Program-made: the position numbers and the translations under genes
Origin: Rhizosphaericola mali
GTDB taxonomy: Bacteria; Bacteroidota; Bacteroidia; Chitinophagales; Chitinophagaceae
Assembly: GCF_004337365.2 (NCBI RefSeq)
Contig: NZ_CP044016.1
Coordinates: forward strand, 1,860,001-1,924,000
Reading direction: 5' to 3'
Length of the DNA: 64,000 bases
The notes under the pieces: generated by a model
Database searches by the model: none
Told to the model about the DNA's origin: nothing
The model's input: the letters and a program-made list of their open reading frames with translations, nothing else
Part shown: in pieces, positions 43,426 through 52,437 of the stretch
Layout: each line of letters begins with the position of its first letter
Numbering within the stretch: position 1 is the first letter of the stretch

Positions 43426-44967
43426 ATGCTTGTAAAAACATTTGGCAGCGCCATATACGGCGTTGAAGCTATCACAATCACCATTGAAGTAAGCGTCAGC
43501 GAAGGGCAACATTATTTTATCGTAGGATTGCCTGATAATGCGGTAAAGGAAAGTTTGCAAAGAATCGAAACGGCTATCAAAAGTAATCGATTATATATGC
43601 CGCGCACCAAAATCGTCATCAACCTCGCTCCTGCGGATATTAAAAAAACAGGTTCTGCATTTGATTTACCCATTGCCATTGGCGTTTTAGGGGCAAGTGA
43701 CCAAATTTTTTCTCCGGACAAATTAGCACAATATGTTATCATGGGTGAGTTGAGTTTGGATGGAACTATTCAACCGATTAAAGGTGCATTGCCCATCGCT
43801 ATACAAGCCAGAAAAGAAGGATTTAAAGGATTAATCGTTCCCATGCAAAATGCTAAAGAAGCGGGCATGGTAAATAATTTGGAGGTATATGGTGTCAGTC
43901 ATATAAGAGAAGTCGTGCAATTTTTCAAAGAACCAGAAAGTCTACAACCCATTAGCGTCAATACAAGAGAGGATTTTTTTGAAAATCAAAATTCATTTGA
44001 TGTAGATTTTAATGACGTAAAAGGACAAGAAAATATAAAAAGAGCATTGGAAATCGCCGCGGCAGGTGGTCATAATCTCATTCTAATCGGACCTCCTGGA
44101 GCTGGCAAGACCATGCTTGCAAAAAGAATGCCCACGATTTTGCCACCCTTGAATCTTTTAGAAGCCCTAGAAACCACCAAAATACATAGTGTAGCAGGAA
44201 AATTACCTGACAATGCAAGTTTAGTTAGTCGACGTCCTTTTCGCTCACCACATCACACTGTCAGCGATGTGGCATTGGTCGGTGGTGGAGCAATACCACA
44301 ACCAGGTGAAATTTCATTGGCACATAATGGTGTTTTATTTTTGGATGAATTACCCGAATTTAAACGAACTGCGTTAGAAGTCATGCGTCAACCGATGGAA
44401 GAGCGAAAAGTTACGATTTCTCGTACCAAAATTTCTTTGGATTTTCCTTCCAATTTTATGTTGTTGGCGTCTATGAATCCTTGTCCTTGTGGCTTTTTCA
44501 ATCATCCAGAACGTAATTGTACATGTCCACCAGGATCCGTACAAAAATATTTGAATAAAATCTCCGGTCCTTTGCTTGATAGAATTGATCTACACGTAGA
44601 GGTTACTCCCGTTTCTTTTAGTGAATTGAGCAAACAATCCAATGGAGAATCATCTTCTGAAATTAGAGAGCGTGTCATTAGAGCACGAGAAATTCAATCA
44701 AAAAGATATGAGGCAAACGATTCTATTTATACGAATGCGCAAATGAGTAGCAAACATTTACGTGAAATCTGTGTCATAAATACAGTTGCAGAAAATTTAC
44801 TCAAACGTGCCATGGAAAAATTACAATTAAGTGCAAGAGCTTATGATCGTATACTCAAAGTGAGCAGAACGATTGCAGACCTTGCCAATTCGGAAGATAT
44901 TCAAACGGAACATGTGGCAGAAGCAATTCAATTTAGGAGTTTGGATAGAGCGTCTTGGGCGGGCTAA
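43426..44967 (+). CDS. comM: YifB/ComM family Mg-chelatase-like AAA+ ATPase
   Basis: This 513-residue protein has the N-terminal Lon-protease-like fold (VKTFGSAIYGVEA, VGLPDNAVKESLQR), a AAA+ Mg-chelatase domain with Walker A GPPGAGKTM (about residues 223-231) and Walker B VLFLDELPEF, then the cysteine-rich NPCPCGF...NCTC and the C-terminal helical domain LSARAYDRILKVSRTIADL. ComM is a helicase that promotes branch migration during natural transformation. In Bacteroidota the gene is nearly universal; competence here is not shown. Confidence 0.95.
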   Translation: MLVKTFGSAIYGVEAITITIEVSVSEGQHYFIVGLPDNAVKESLQRIETAIKSNRLYMPRTKIVINLAPADIKKTGSAFDLPIAIGVLGASDQIFSPDKLAQYVIMGELSLDGTIQPIKGALPIAIQARKEGFKGLIVPMQNAKEAGMVNNLEVYGVSHIREVVQFFKEPESLQPISVNTREDFFENQNSFDVDFNDVKGQENIKRALEIAAAGGHNLILIGPPGAGKTMLAKRMPTILPPLNLLEALETTKIHSVAGKLPDNASLVSRRPFRSPHHTVSDVALVGGGAIPQPGEISLAHNGVLFLDELPEFKRTALEVMRQPMEERKVTISRTKISLDFPSNFMLLASMNPCPCGFFNHPERNCTCPPGSVQKYLNKISGPLLDRIDLHVEVTPVSFSELSKQSNGESSSEIRERVIRAREIQSKRYEANDSIYTNAQMSSKHLREICVINTVAENLLKRAMEKLQLSARAYDRILKVSRTIADLANSEDIQTEHVAEAIQFRSLDRASWAG

Positions 44968-45030
44968 TTTCAAGTTTATATTTTGTAGCAATCGCCCAAT
45001 ATTTTAATATAATTTTATAATAAGAGTTTT

Positions 45031-45038
45031 TACCTTTG
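45031..45038 (+). promoter_or_regulatory. Exact TAnnTTTG -7 element
   Basis: TACCTTTG matches the Bacteroidota -7 consensus exactly and lies 16 bp before the start of the HMA protein gene. The -33 region is AT-rich without a clear TTG. It supports both the promoter call and the phylum. Confidence 0.55.
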
Positions 45039-45054
45039 GTACAAATAATTCAAA

Positions 45055-45387
45055 ATGAAAAGTTTAAAAATAGGATTAGCATTTGCTGCAAGTTTATTCT
45101 CAGCAAGTTTATTTGCGCAAGCAAAAACAGAAACCATCAAAGTATCTGGCAATTGCGGACAATGCAAAAAACATATCGAAAAAGCTGCAAAATTGCCTGG
45201 TGTAGAAACTGCAGTTTGGGATAAAAAAACAAAAGAATTGACTTTGGTATATGATCAAAGCAAAGTTTCTACAGACAAAATTGAAAAAAGCATCGCTGAC
45301 GCTGGTTATGATAATGAAAAATTCAAAGCTCCAGATAAAGCTTATAATAAATTAGACGAATGTTGCCAATACGATAGAGCAAAATAA
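45055..45387 (+). CDS. Exported heavy-metal-associated (HMA) domain protein
   Basis: This 110-residue periplasmic protein has a signal peptide (cleavage after LFAQA) and one HMA fold with the metal-binding motif GNCGQCKKHIEKAA (Cys34, Cys37). Two further Cys residues (LDECC) lie at the C-terminus. It probably binds copper or a similar soft metal. No P-type ATPase or CopZ partner is adjacent. A strong terminator follows, so the gene is monocistronic. Confidence 0.9.
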   Translation: MKSLKIGLAFAASLFSASLFAQAKTETIKVSGNCGQCKKHIEKAAKLPGVETAVWDKKTKELTLVYDQSKVSTDKIEKSIADAGYDNEKFKAPDKAYNKLDECCQYDRAK

Positions 45388-45410
45388 TCTGATTGTCATA
45401 ATTTTATAAG

Positions 45411-45443
45411 AAAAGGTATCGAATTGATTTCGATACCTTTTTT
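45411..45443 (+). terminator. Terminator of the HMA gene
   Basis: AAAAGGTATCGAA (45411-45423) and its complement (45429-45441) form a 13-bp stem with a five-base loop, followed by a T-run. It sits 24 bp after the HMA stop codon. Confidence 0.9.
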
Positions 45444-45493
45444 GCATTTTATTGGCATAATTTTTTCTAACTGATTGAAAAACAACTTGAAAT

Positions 45494-46222
45494 ATGAAAA
45501 ATAGTACAAGTGCTATTATTATTGCCGTAGCGATTATATTTGCCGCAATTATCGGAAAATCAGCATACAAATACAAATTTAAATCCAATCAAACGATAAC
45601 CGTTACTGGCATGGCAGAAAAGGATTTTGATAGTGATTTAATAGTCTGGTCAGGCAGTTACGGTCGCAGTTCGTCCGATTTGAAAAGTGCTTATACCGCA
45701 TTAAAAGAAGATGAAGGCACCATCCGAAACTATCTTACCCAAAAAGGTTTGAATGCGAATGAAATCGTATTCTCCGCTGTAGACATTTCGAAAAACTATA
45801 CGAATGAAACAGATGAAAATAATCGTTCAACCTCCGTATTCTCTGGCTACACTTTATCTCAAACCGTAAAAATTGAATCTAACAACGTCAATAAAGTCGA
45901 AGCTATCAGCCGAGAAGTAACCGAATTGATAGAAAAAGATATCGCGTTTACATCTTCCTCTCCTTCTTATTACTTTACTAAATTGGCAGAATTAAAACTG
46001 GATCTTTTATCCAAAGCAAGCGCGGATGCTAAAAGCAGAGCAACAAGTATTGCTGAAAATACAGGATCGAACATTGGCGATTTAAAAACTGCTAATATGG
46101 GCATATTCCAAATTACAGGTAAAAATAGTAATGAAGATTATAGTTATGGTGGAGCATTTAATACTTCTTCTCGTAGGAAGACTGCTTCCATTACTTTACG
46201 TTCTGAGTATCTAGTTAAATAA
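45494..46222 (+). CDS. SIMPL (DUF541) domain protein
   Basis: This 242-residue protein has an N-terminal membrane anchor (residues 5-22) and one SIMPL domain (about 30-240). Features are ITVTGMAEKDFDSDLIVW, the central YTLSQTVKIES strand, LLSKASADAKSRATSIAEN, and the end TASITLRSEYLVK. The family is periplasmic and beta-rich; proposed roles in protein or lipoprotein stability are not settled. It stands alone, between two terminators. Confidence 0.9.
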   Translation: MKNSTSAIIIAVAIIFAAIIGKSAYKYKFKSNQTITVTGMAEKDFDSDLIVWSGSYGRSSSDLKSAYTALKEDEGTIRNYLTQKGLNANEIVFSAVDISKNYTNETDENNRSTSVFSGYTLSQTVKIESNNVNKVEAISREVTELIEKDIAFTSSSPSYYFTKLAELKLDLLSKASADAKSRATSIAENTGSNIGDLKTANMGIFQITGKNSNEDYSYGGAFNTSSRRKTASITLRSEYLVK

Positions 46223-46240
46223 TGGATTCTTGATATAAAT

Positions 46241-46273
46241 AAAATAGCCGTTTGCAATGCAAACGGCTATTTT
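46241..46273. terminator. Bidirectional terminator between SIMPL and GH31 genes
   Basis: A perfect 16-bp stem (AAAATAGCCGTTTGCA and complement, 46241-46256 and 46258-46273) lies between two convergent genes. It has A-rich and T-rich flanks on both sides, so it can stop transcripts from either strand. Confidence 0.9.
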
Positions 46274-46292
46274 ATTTCGTCTTCTAATTACT

Positions 46293-49200
46293 TTAAAAGA
46301 CTTCACTATCTAAAGCCCGATTAACCAAAATCCCATCTTTCATTTTCAGATCAATAGTTCCGTCTTTTTTTGCTTTAAATTCAATTTCAAATAATGAAGA
46401 AGTACCATTTAAAGTTGGTTTCAAACCAATATTTACAAAAGTAGGATACAACACTTTTTCTGCATTACTATGCAAACGATCATAGGTCATATTTTCCATA
46501 GTTGAAATATTATTAGAGTGAATTCCTACATATTCCAATAGCGCGGGATCGTAAGGCAATGCAAAACTGAATGCATTTACATTGTATAAATCATTTCCCG
46601 TAACTTTTAATTTAACTATATCACCTTCTTTAAATGAAAGCGTAGTCGGTTCTAGTTCTATTTTTCCATGTACAGAATCCGTCAAGCTATCCTTATCTAT
46701 ACCTCCTTTTAATTGCGTTGCAACATTAGAAATATCATATGCATCAATTAAATTATTTTTATTTAAATCTCCATTGCTGATATAACCGTCAAAGTCACCA
46801 TCCCCTTTGCGTAATCCAGTATAATTGGTATAAGAAGTAAGATCATTTTCATCAATGAGATGATCGTTATTAATATCTCCTGGTAGATAACTTTCCGATC
46901 CTGGAACTTTGAATATATACAATTCTCGACCAGAACCAAAATCTCCTACACCTTGTGTTACTACTAATTTCACAAAACGAGCAGTCGGATGATTTTTAAA
47001 TTCAAATGTCTTGGTCGTTCCATCTTTTTTCCAATGAATATCTCCACCTAAAGTCCACTCCTTTTTATCCAAACTATAATAAATCTTACCCTCTGTAATA
47101 ATACCATTACCACGTGACCGGGGCAAATATTCCAATTTAGCCAAGGTATTCATTGTTTTTAAATCAGCAACTATAGTTAACGGAATCCCCTTTTTTCCCC
47201 ACTCCGTATGCCACATATCATTTTCATCAAAATCAAATAGTTTATCAATCTCATTACCTTCTTGATCAGGAACATTATTAACGGCAGAGATATTATGAAT
47301 AGCAAATTCCAATGGATTTTTTTGCGTTTTTGCAGTAATCTTTTTCCATGTTGAATAACCTGATTTATTTACTGCTCGAATCTCAAATTTATAATTAGAA
47401 TCGGGAACTAAATCTTCAAATATCAAATTATTCTGATAAATCGTGGAATAAAGCATGCTATCAAATTTTATTTCATAATAATCAGCATTCGATTGTAAAT
47501 TCCATGTTGGTTTTAAACTATAAGCGGTAGCATTGCTATCCACTACGGCAAAATTTTGAACCGATTTTAATGCTCCATTATGTTTTAATTCTAGTGTAGA
47601 AGATTCGAATTTAAATCCATTAATCGTAACGTCTACTTTATTTTTGAGAGTATTCGTTTTACCCAAACGTACCCACAATTGAGGATTCCTTTGAATTTTT
47701 ATTTTGGTAAATAAACTATCTTTTGTAGCAAATTGATTCCAATTGAGATGTTCATTGAAGAAATAAACGTTGTCATTATTTTCCCAATCTTCTTGTGTAA
47801 AAACTTCCTTTAATTTGACTTTTTTATTTCCAATTATAGCTAATATAGATGTTGGTTTCTGGGAAATATTAATTTTTAAATTAGTAGACTTAGTTATTTC
47901 CATTTTATCAAAATCACCCATTGTAGGGGCAATACTTATTGTCAATTTTTTACCTAAAACATTAGACGAAATTTTCGATTGAGAATATTTCCCAGAATTA
48001 TATGCTTCAGTTGCACCATCATCATCGTATAACGTAAATGAACTATGACCACTTGGATAAAATTCTATTGTTCGCTCTGAAGTATTTATTTGTGTAACAT
48101 TATTATTTGCATTATTTAAAGGAACAATCGCTCCTTTCTTTACAAAAACTGGTAATTTCCAAATAGGTGCGTTATAGTTATTAATAATTCTATCACCTTT
48201 GTATATAGTCCCTGTAAAATAATCCACCCACTCTCCTTTTGGCAAATAAATATTATTTCTTAAATCATTACCGTCATTATCACTATTCGTTGCTTGGTAA
48301 ATAGGTGCAATCAAGAAGTAAGGACCGTATAGATATTGGTATTGTGTCGATTTTCCAAGCGTATATTTATTAGTTTCTATCAACATCATCGCTCTTATAA
48401 TTGGTTCTCCAGACGTAGCATTATGAGCTACACTATAAGAATAAGGTAAAAGTTCAGATTTCCATTTTAAATAATTACGATTAATAGATGCCGCTGGTTC
48501 ACCTAAAGCGAAAGGATATTTTTCATTGGAACCCCAACCATCCATATTTAATTGCATTGGTGTAAATGTCTTCCATTGAAAATCACGAATATTAACAATT
48601 GAGTTTTTTCCTCCAAAAATACCATCCATATCCGAAGTAATATTAGGCTGACCAGACAAACCAGAACCTATATAAGTTGGAATATGAAAACGAATATATT
48701 CCCATTGACCACCCGTCTGATCACCAGACCATATCGTCGCATATCGCTGTGTACCAGCCCAACCATCCAAAGAAATGATAAATGGGCGACTATTGTTTCC
48801 ATATTTTGGAATAATGTTTCCTACGTCCGATACTCCATTCAATCCAAAAGAATAGCCTGCGCCCACCCAAGCAACGTCAGTTTTTAGCACACGTACACCT
48901 GCATCTTGAACTTCTTTAATTATATCGCGCTGCAAAAGAGCGCTTATGCCAGGTTTAGGATGCAAATCAGACTGCGTCCACAGTCCAATCTGTACCCCAT
49001 TTTTTCGAGCATATTGTCCAAATGATTTCAAATTAGCAATATTACTATCCAAAGTAGAAGTTTGCCCATATCCTGCACCATAACCATCATTTGGCAAAAT
49101 CCAACCGAGAGGCACATCATGATATTTATAACGATCGATTACCGCACGAGCAGAAAATAAATAATTATTCTTTTCTCCATTTAATGACTCTTTTATTCCG

Positions 49201-50120
49201 CCATTATCTTTTTGACTTTCACTATATTTTTTTCCATTTTCAAATTCAATTCCGTCTTTATTTTCTTTCCAATAATCTCGGTTATAGGCATTCAAATGTC
49301 CCTCGTAAAAACCAAATTTGGGTAAAAGAACTGGATTACCTGTCAATTGATAAAAATCTTTCAATAGCAATTTTGGTGTTGGATCCACCATAAAAAAGAC
49401 ATCTAAATAATTCGTTTTATGTGATAATATTACTTCCGAATAATTCTTTGATCCAAAATCATATTGTCCCGGTTGAAATGTGTAAAACAGGATGCCGTAG
49501 CCATTTGTCGACCAATAAAAAGGAGTAGGCGATGCCACGCCCCCGTCTGTCCAGCTATTTTGATTTTCGATAGCAATCATTTTTCCTTTGTGTGAAAAAC
49601 GACCATTCTGAACCCCTCCTCCATAATAATATTCTGTCGGACTAGAATGTAAAGAAAGAATAACTTTATTTTTTTCAAACTGCACAGGCTTTAGAAAGGT
49701 TAAAACATGCTTGCCATTTTGTTTATCTACAATAGTTAGTAAACCATTTTTTCGATGAATTGCAATATGAATTTTTTTAGTATCAATAAACACGGAATCA
49801 ACAGTGTTATAGACCTCCAATGAATTAATGGAGACTCTTGGATTATTCACTAAAATATGTGCTTCTGGATTTGCAACTGGATCATGCATCGCTACACCAG
49901 AAGTGTCCTCATACATCCTAAATATATTATCGCCGTAAAAATCCAAATAACATTTTTGTTTGTCCATGAATTCAATTTGAACACAAGTGCTATTTTTCTT
50001 TGATATATTGTAAATACTTTTACTAAGTGAATCTTTTTTAATTTGTACTAATTCACTATTTTGGGCTAATAGTATAGTTACAAGAAATGAATTCAAAGTG
50101 AATAATATGAAGCGTATCAA
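46293..50120 (-). CDS. GH31 alpha-glycosidase with discoidin, dockerin-like and cohesin-like modules
   Basis: This large secreted protein has about 1,275 residues. I start it at TTG 50120, which gives a typical signal peptide (IRFILFTLNSFLVTILLAQ). An upstream GTG at 50264 lies inside the galM terminator, and no ATG occurs before residue 51. The GH31 catalytic part has the nucleophile Asp in LKTDVAWVG (about residue 415) and the acid/base Asp in WSGDQTGGQW (about 467). It is followed by a DUF5110-type segment, a fibronectin-like domain (about 850-935), an F5/8 C (discoidin) domain (about 937-1073), two calcium-loop dockerin-like repeats (GDINNDHLIDENDL, NKNNLIDAYDI; about 1078-1140) and a C-terminal cohesin-like domain. 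GH31 covers alpha-glucosidase, alpha-xylosidase and alpha-galactosidase. It has its own promoter, since a terminator lies upstream. Confidence 0.85.
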   Translation of the reverse strand: MIRFILFTLNSFLVTILLAQNSELVQIKKDSLSKSIYNISKKNSTCVQIEFMDKQKCYLDFYGDNIFRMYEDTSGVAMHDPVANPEAHILVNNPRVSINSLEVYNTVDSVFIDTKKIHIAIHRKNGLLTIVDKQNGKHVLTFLKPVQFEKNKVILSLHSSPTEYYYGGGVQNGRFSHKGKMIAIENQNSWTDGGVASPTPFYWSTNGYGILFYTFQPGQYDFGSKNYSEVILSHKTNYLDVFFMVDPTPKLLLKDFYQLTGNPVLLPKFGFYEGHLNAYNRDYWKENKDGIEFENGKKYSESQKDNGGIKESLNGEKNNYLFSARAVIDRYKYHDVPLGWILPNDGYGAGYGQTSTLDSNIANLKSFGQYARKNGVQIGLWTQSDLHPKPGISALLQRDIIKEVQDAGVRVLKTDVAWVGAGYSFGLNGVSDVGNIIPKYGNNSRPFIISLDGWAGTQRYATIWSGDQTGGQWEYIRFHIPTYIGSGLSGQPNITSDMDGIFGGKNSIVNIRDFQWKTFTPMQLNMDGWGSNEKYPFALGEPAASINRNYLKWKSELLPYSYSVAHNATSGEPIIRAMMLIETNKYTLGKSTQYQYLYGPYFLIAPIYQATNSDNDGNDLRNNIYLPKGEWVDYFTGTIYKGDRIINNYNAPIWKLPVFVKKGAIVPLNNANNNVTQINTSERTIEFYPSGHSSFTLYDDDGATEAYNSGKYSQSKISSNVLGKKLTISIAPTMGDFDKMEITKSTNLKINISQKPTSILAIIGNKKVKLKEVFTQEDWENNDNVYFFNEHLNWNQFATKDSLFTKIKIQRNPQLWVRLGKTNTLKNKVDVTINGFKFESSTLELKHNGALKSVQNFAVVDSNATAYSLKPTWNLQSNADYYEIKFDSMLYSTIYQNNLIFEDLVPDSNYKFEIRAVNKSGYSTWKKITAKTQKNPLEFAIHNISAVNNVPDQEGNEIDKLFDFDENDMWHTEWGKKGIPLTIVADLKTMNTLAKLEYLPRSRGNGIITEGKIYYSLDKKEWTLGGDIHWKKDGTTKTFEFKNHPTARFVKLVVTQGVGDFGSGRELYIFKVPGSESYLPGDINNDHLIDENDLTSYTNYTGLRKGDGDFDGYISNGDLNKNNLIDAYDISNVATQLKGGIDKDSLTDSVHGKIELEPTTLSFKEGDIVKLKVTGNDLYNVNAFSFALPYDPALLEYVGIHSNNISTMENMTYDRLHSNAEKVLYPTFVNIGLKPTLNGTSSLFEIEFKAKKDGTIDLKMKDGILVNRALDSEVF

Positions 50121-50253
50121 TACTTTCTTATTGGGAAAAAGAATAGACAAAATAAAAATATATTTAAAATCAAAAAATAACCTTAAAGATACTAATGTGC
50201 AGAGGCATAAAAAATTTAATGCCAATATAATCAGTACGCATTCGTTTGCATAA

Positions 50254-50283
50254 AAAAGCCTCACTGATATTAGCGAGGCTTTT
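50254..50283 (-). terminator. Terminator at the end of the arabinan operon (after galM)
   Basis: On the minus strand AAAAGCCTC (complement of 50275-50283) pairs with GAGGCTTTT (complement of 50254-50262) and is followed by more T residues. It lies 14 bp past the galM stop and ends the long arabinan transcript. Confidence 0.85.
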
Positions 50284-50296
50284 CTTAAAAGAATTG

Positions 50297-51436
50297 CTAT
50301 TTATTTACACTGATTTTATAAATCGTCTCTTGATGATATTTTTCTCCTGGTTTTAATTCTACACTTGGGAAAGTAGGTTGATTAGGAGAATCAGGAAAAT
50401 GTTGCGTTTCTAAGGTTGCACCGGCAAATTTTACTGTTTTTTGGCCTTCATGAGCTACATATTCACCTTTTAAATAACAGGAAGTATAAAATTGAATACC
50501 CGGTTGGGTGGTGTACACATCTAAAACTAAACCCGTTTTATCATCACTGATAGTCGCTGCTTTTTTAGATATATCTCCACCTGTATTTAAAACAAAATTG
50601 TGATCATAACAGCTATCCGCTTGTGCTATGTTTTGTCCGATTTTATGCGAAGTAGTAAAATCATATGGAGTACCTTTTACATCCACCAATTTTCCAGTAG
50701 GAATTAAATTTTCCACTGGTGTATATTTATCCGCATTTATTTGAAAATTTTCACCTAGAACAGTATTTTCCAAATTACCCGTCAAGTTGAAATATGAATG
50801 ATTGGTCATATTGATAATCGTAGGTTTATCAGTTGATGCATCATAGGTAATTTTCAACTCATTATTATCATTTAAAACATAGTGAACCGTCACGTCTAAA
50901 TTACCCGGATAACCCTCTTCTCCATCCTTAGAAATATAGTGAAAATCAATGGTAGGTTTTGTACTATCAGGAATGGAGACTTCCCATACAACTTTGTCAA
51001 AACCTATATTACCACCATGCAAATGATTGGCCGCATCATTGGTAGCCAAACTATAATTCTTACCTTCTAAAGTAAATTTCCCTTTATTGATACGATTTCC
51101 AAATCTACCTATTGTCGCACCAAAATATGGTGGATGTTGTAGGTAGGTCGACAAACTATCAAAACCAACTACGATATTGTCCACCTTTCCTTCTTTATCT
51201 GGAAATGTCCATTGCGTAATCGTTGCGCCATAGTTGGACAATGTAACGATAGCCCCTTTGCCATTATCCAAAACATATTGTTTGATCTCCTTATTATCGT
51301 ATTTACCCCAATCTTTAACGGTAATCGCTTTTACACTCGTGGTAGAATCTGTAGTGGCATCTTTAGTAGAACTATTGCTATTACAAGACCAAAAAAGAGG
51401 AATCAATGCGATAAGAGGTAAGATTAATTTTTTCAT
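50297..51436 (-). CDS. galM: Aldose 1-epimerase lipoprotein
   Basis: This 379-residue mutarotase has a lipoprotein signal (IPLFWSC, Cys18), so it acts in the periplasm on freed sugars. Family motifs are present: PPYFGATIGRFGNRI, ANHLHGGNIGFDKV, the active-site His in MTNHSYFNL, and the Glu in GATLETQHFPDSPNQ. It interconverts alpha and beta anomers of aldoses such as galactose or arabinose. It is the last gene of the arabinan run, 15 bp after a GH43 gene. Confidence 0.93.
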   Translation of the reverse strand: MKKLILPLIALIPLFWSCNSNSSTKDATTDSTTSVKAITVKDWGKYDNKEIKQYVLDNGKGAIVTLSNYGATITQWTFPDKEGKVDNIVVGFDSLSTYLQHPPYFGATIGRFGNRINKGKFTLEGKNYSLATNDAANHLHGGNIGFDKVVWEVSIPDSTKPTIDFHYISKDGEEGYPGNLDVTVHYVLNDNNELKITYDASTDKPTIINMTNHSYFNLTGNLENTVLGENFQINADKYTPVENLIPTGKLVDVKGTPYDFTTSHKIGQNIAQADSCYDHNFVLNTGGDISKKAATISDDKTGLVLDVYTTQPGIQFYTSCYLKGEYVAHEGQKTVKFAGATLETQHFPDSPNQPTFPSVELKPGEKYHQETIYKISVNK

Positions 51437-51451
51437 TTACTATTTTACTTT

Positions 51452-52435
51452 TTATTTTAATGTTGGCCAATCGTTTTGCCAAGAAATCTTTTTAATAATT
51501 AATTTGGGTGCACCATTATCCTTTCGATCATATCCATGACAAACAAAATAATCTCCATCAGACAAATTAACAACGGCATTGTGTCCAGCGGCGTAAAATC
51601 GTTCATCCGCACCTATTACCTCTGTCCCACCTCCGTCTGCCATTGATTTTCCATTTTCGTCTAAGTAAGGACCTTCAATACTTTTGGATCGTCCGACTTT
51701 CACATGATAGGTACTTTTTTCACCTCTACAACAATAATCGAAGGATACGAATAAATAAAAGTAACCATTTTTATGGAAAATAAAAGGTGCTTCTACTGCA
51801 GCATCTCCTGGAAGTGTATCGGCGATACCAAAACTACGTTCACGAGCAGCAATAGTGTACCATTTTTCAGGAGTGGCAATTTTTGTCAAACTTGGATCCA
51901 TTTGTACCATTTTTAAGCCATTCCAAAAAGAACCAAAATCTAGCCAAGGTGTACCTTTTTCGTCAAAAATTAAATTAGGATCAATGGCATTCCAATCATC
52001 TTTTCCTGGAATAGATTGTAAAACTAAACCGTGATCTATCCATTTATATTTAGGACTATGACTATCAAGTGTAGTATTGGTAGCAACTCCTATAACAGAA
52101 GTATTTTTTGCAAATGCAGAAATAGCATAGTACAAATAATACTGACCGTTGTGAAAGCTAATATCTGGCGCCCAAATATGTCCTTTAAAACTTGGAATCA
52201 GTTTTTGAGCCCAAGCTGGTTGGTCTTTGGGAAATACAGAAGCTTCTTTTTTCCAATGTTTTTTGTCCGAAGAGGAAAAGAGATCAATGCCCCAACCTGT
52301 AGAAAACAAATAATATTTATTTCCTTCTTGGATCATTACAGGATCATGTACAATAGGCAAAGTATCTCCATCTGTCTGCGCAATTGAGCGTAAACAAATT
52401 AAGATACTAAAAAATATAAACCCGTATTTTTTCAT
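51452..52435 (-). CDS. GH43 arabinanase/arabinofuranosidase
   Basis: This is a 327-residue secreted five-bladed propeller enzyme. The base Asp31 is in VHDPVM, the pKa-modulating Asp is in NAIDPN (about residue 152), and the acid Glu is in VEAPF (about 214). The near-C-terminal GHNAVV stretch fits endo-arabinanase-like GH43 subfamilies. The signal peptide ends RSIAQ. It lies 2 bp after the GH51 gene. It probably cuts alpha-1,5-arabinan or its oligosaccharides; exo versus endo cannot be settled. Confidence 0.88.
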   Translation of the reverse strand: MKKYGFIFFSILICLRSIAQTDGDTLPIVHDPVMIQEGNKYYLFSTGWGIDLFSSSDKKHWKKEASVFPKDQPAWAQKLIPSFKGHIWAPDISFHNGQYYLYYAISAFAKNTSVIGVATNTTLDSHSPKYKWIDHGLVLQSIPGKDDWNAIDPNLIFDEKGTPWLDFGSFWNGLKMVQMDPSLTKIATPEKWYTIAARERSFGIADTLPGDAAVEAPFIFHKNGYFYLFVSFDYCCRGEKSTYHVKVGRSKSIEGPYLDENGKSMADGGGTEVIGADERFYAAGHNAVVNLSDGDYFVCHGYDRKDNGAPKLIIKKISWQNDWPTLK

Positions 52436-52437
52436 AG

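Noticed and set aside
46293-50120. Reading the dockerin and cohesin modules as evidence of a cellulosome
   Set aside because: A single protein carries both; no scaffoldin, CBM3 or further dockerin enzymes are visible, and similar modules occur on non-cellulosomal Bacteroidota enzymes.
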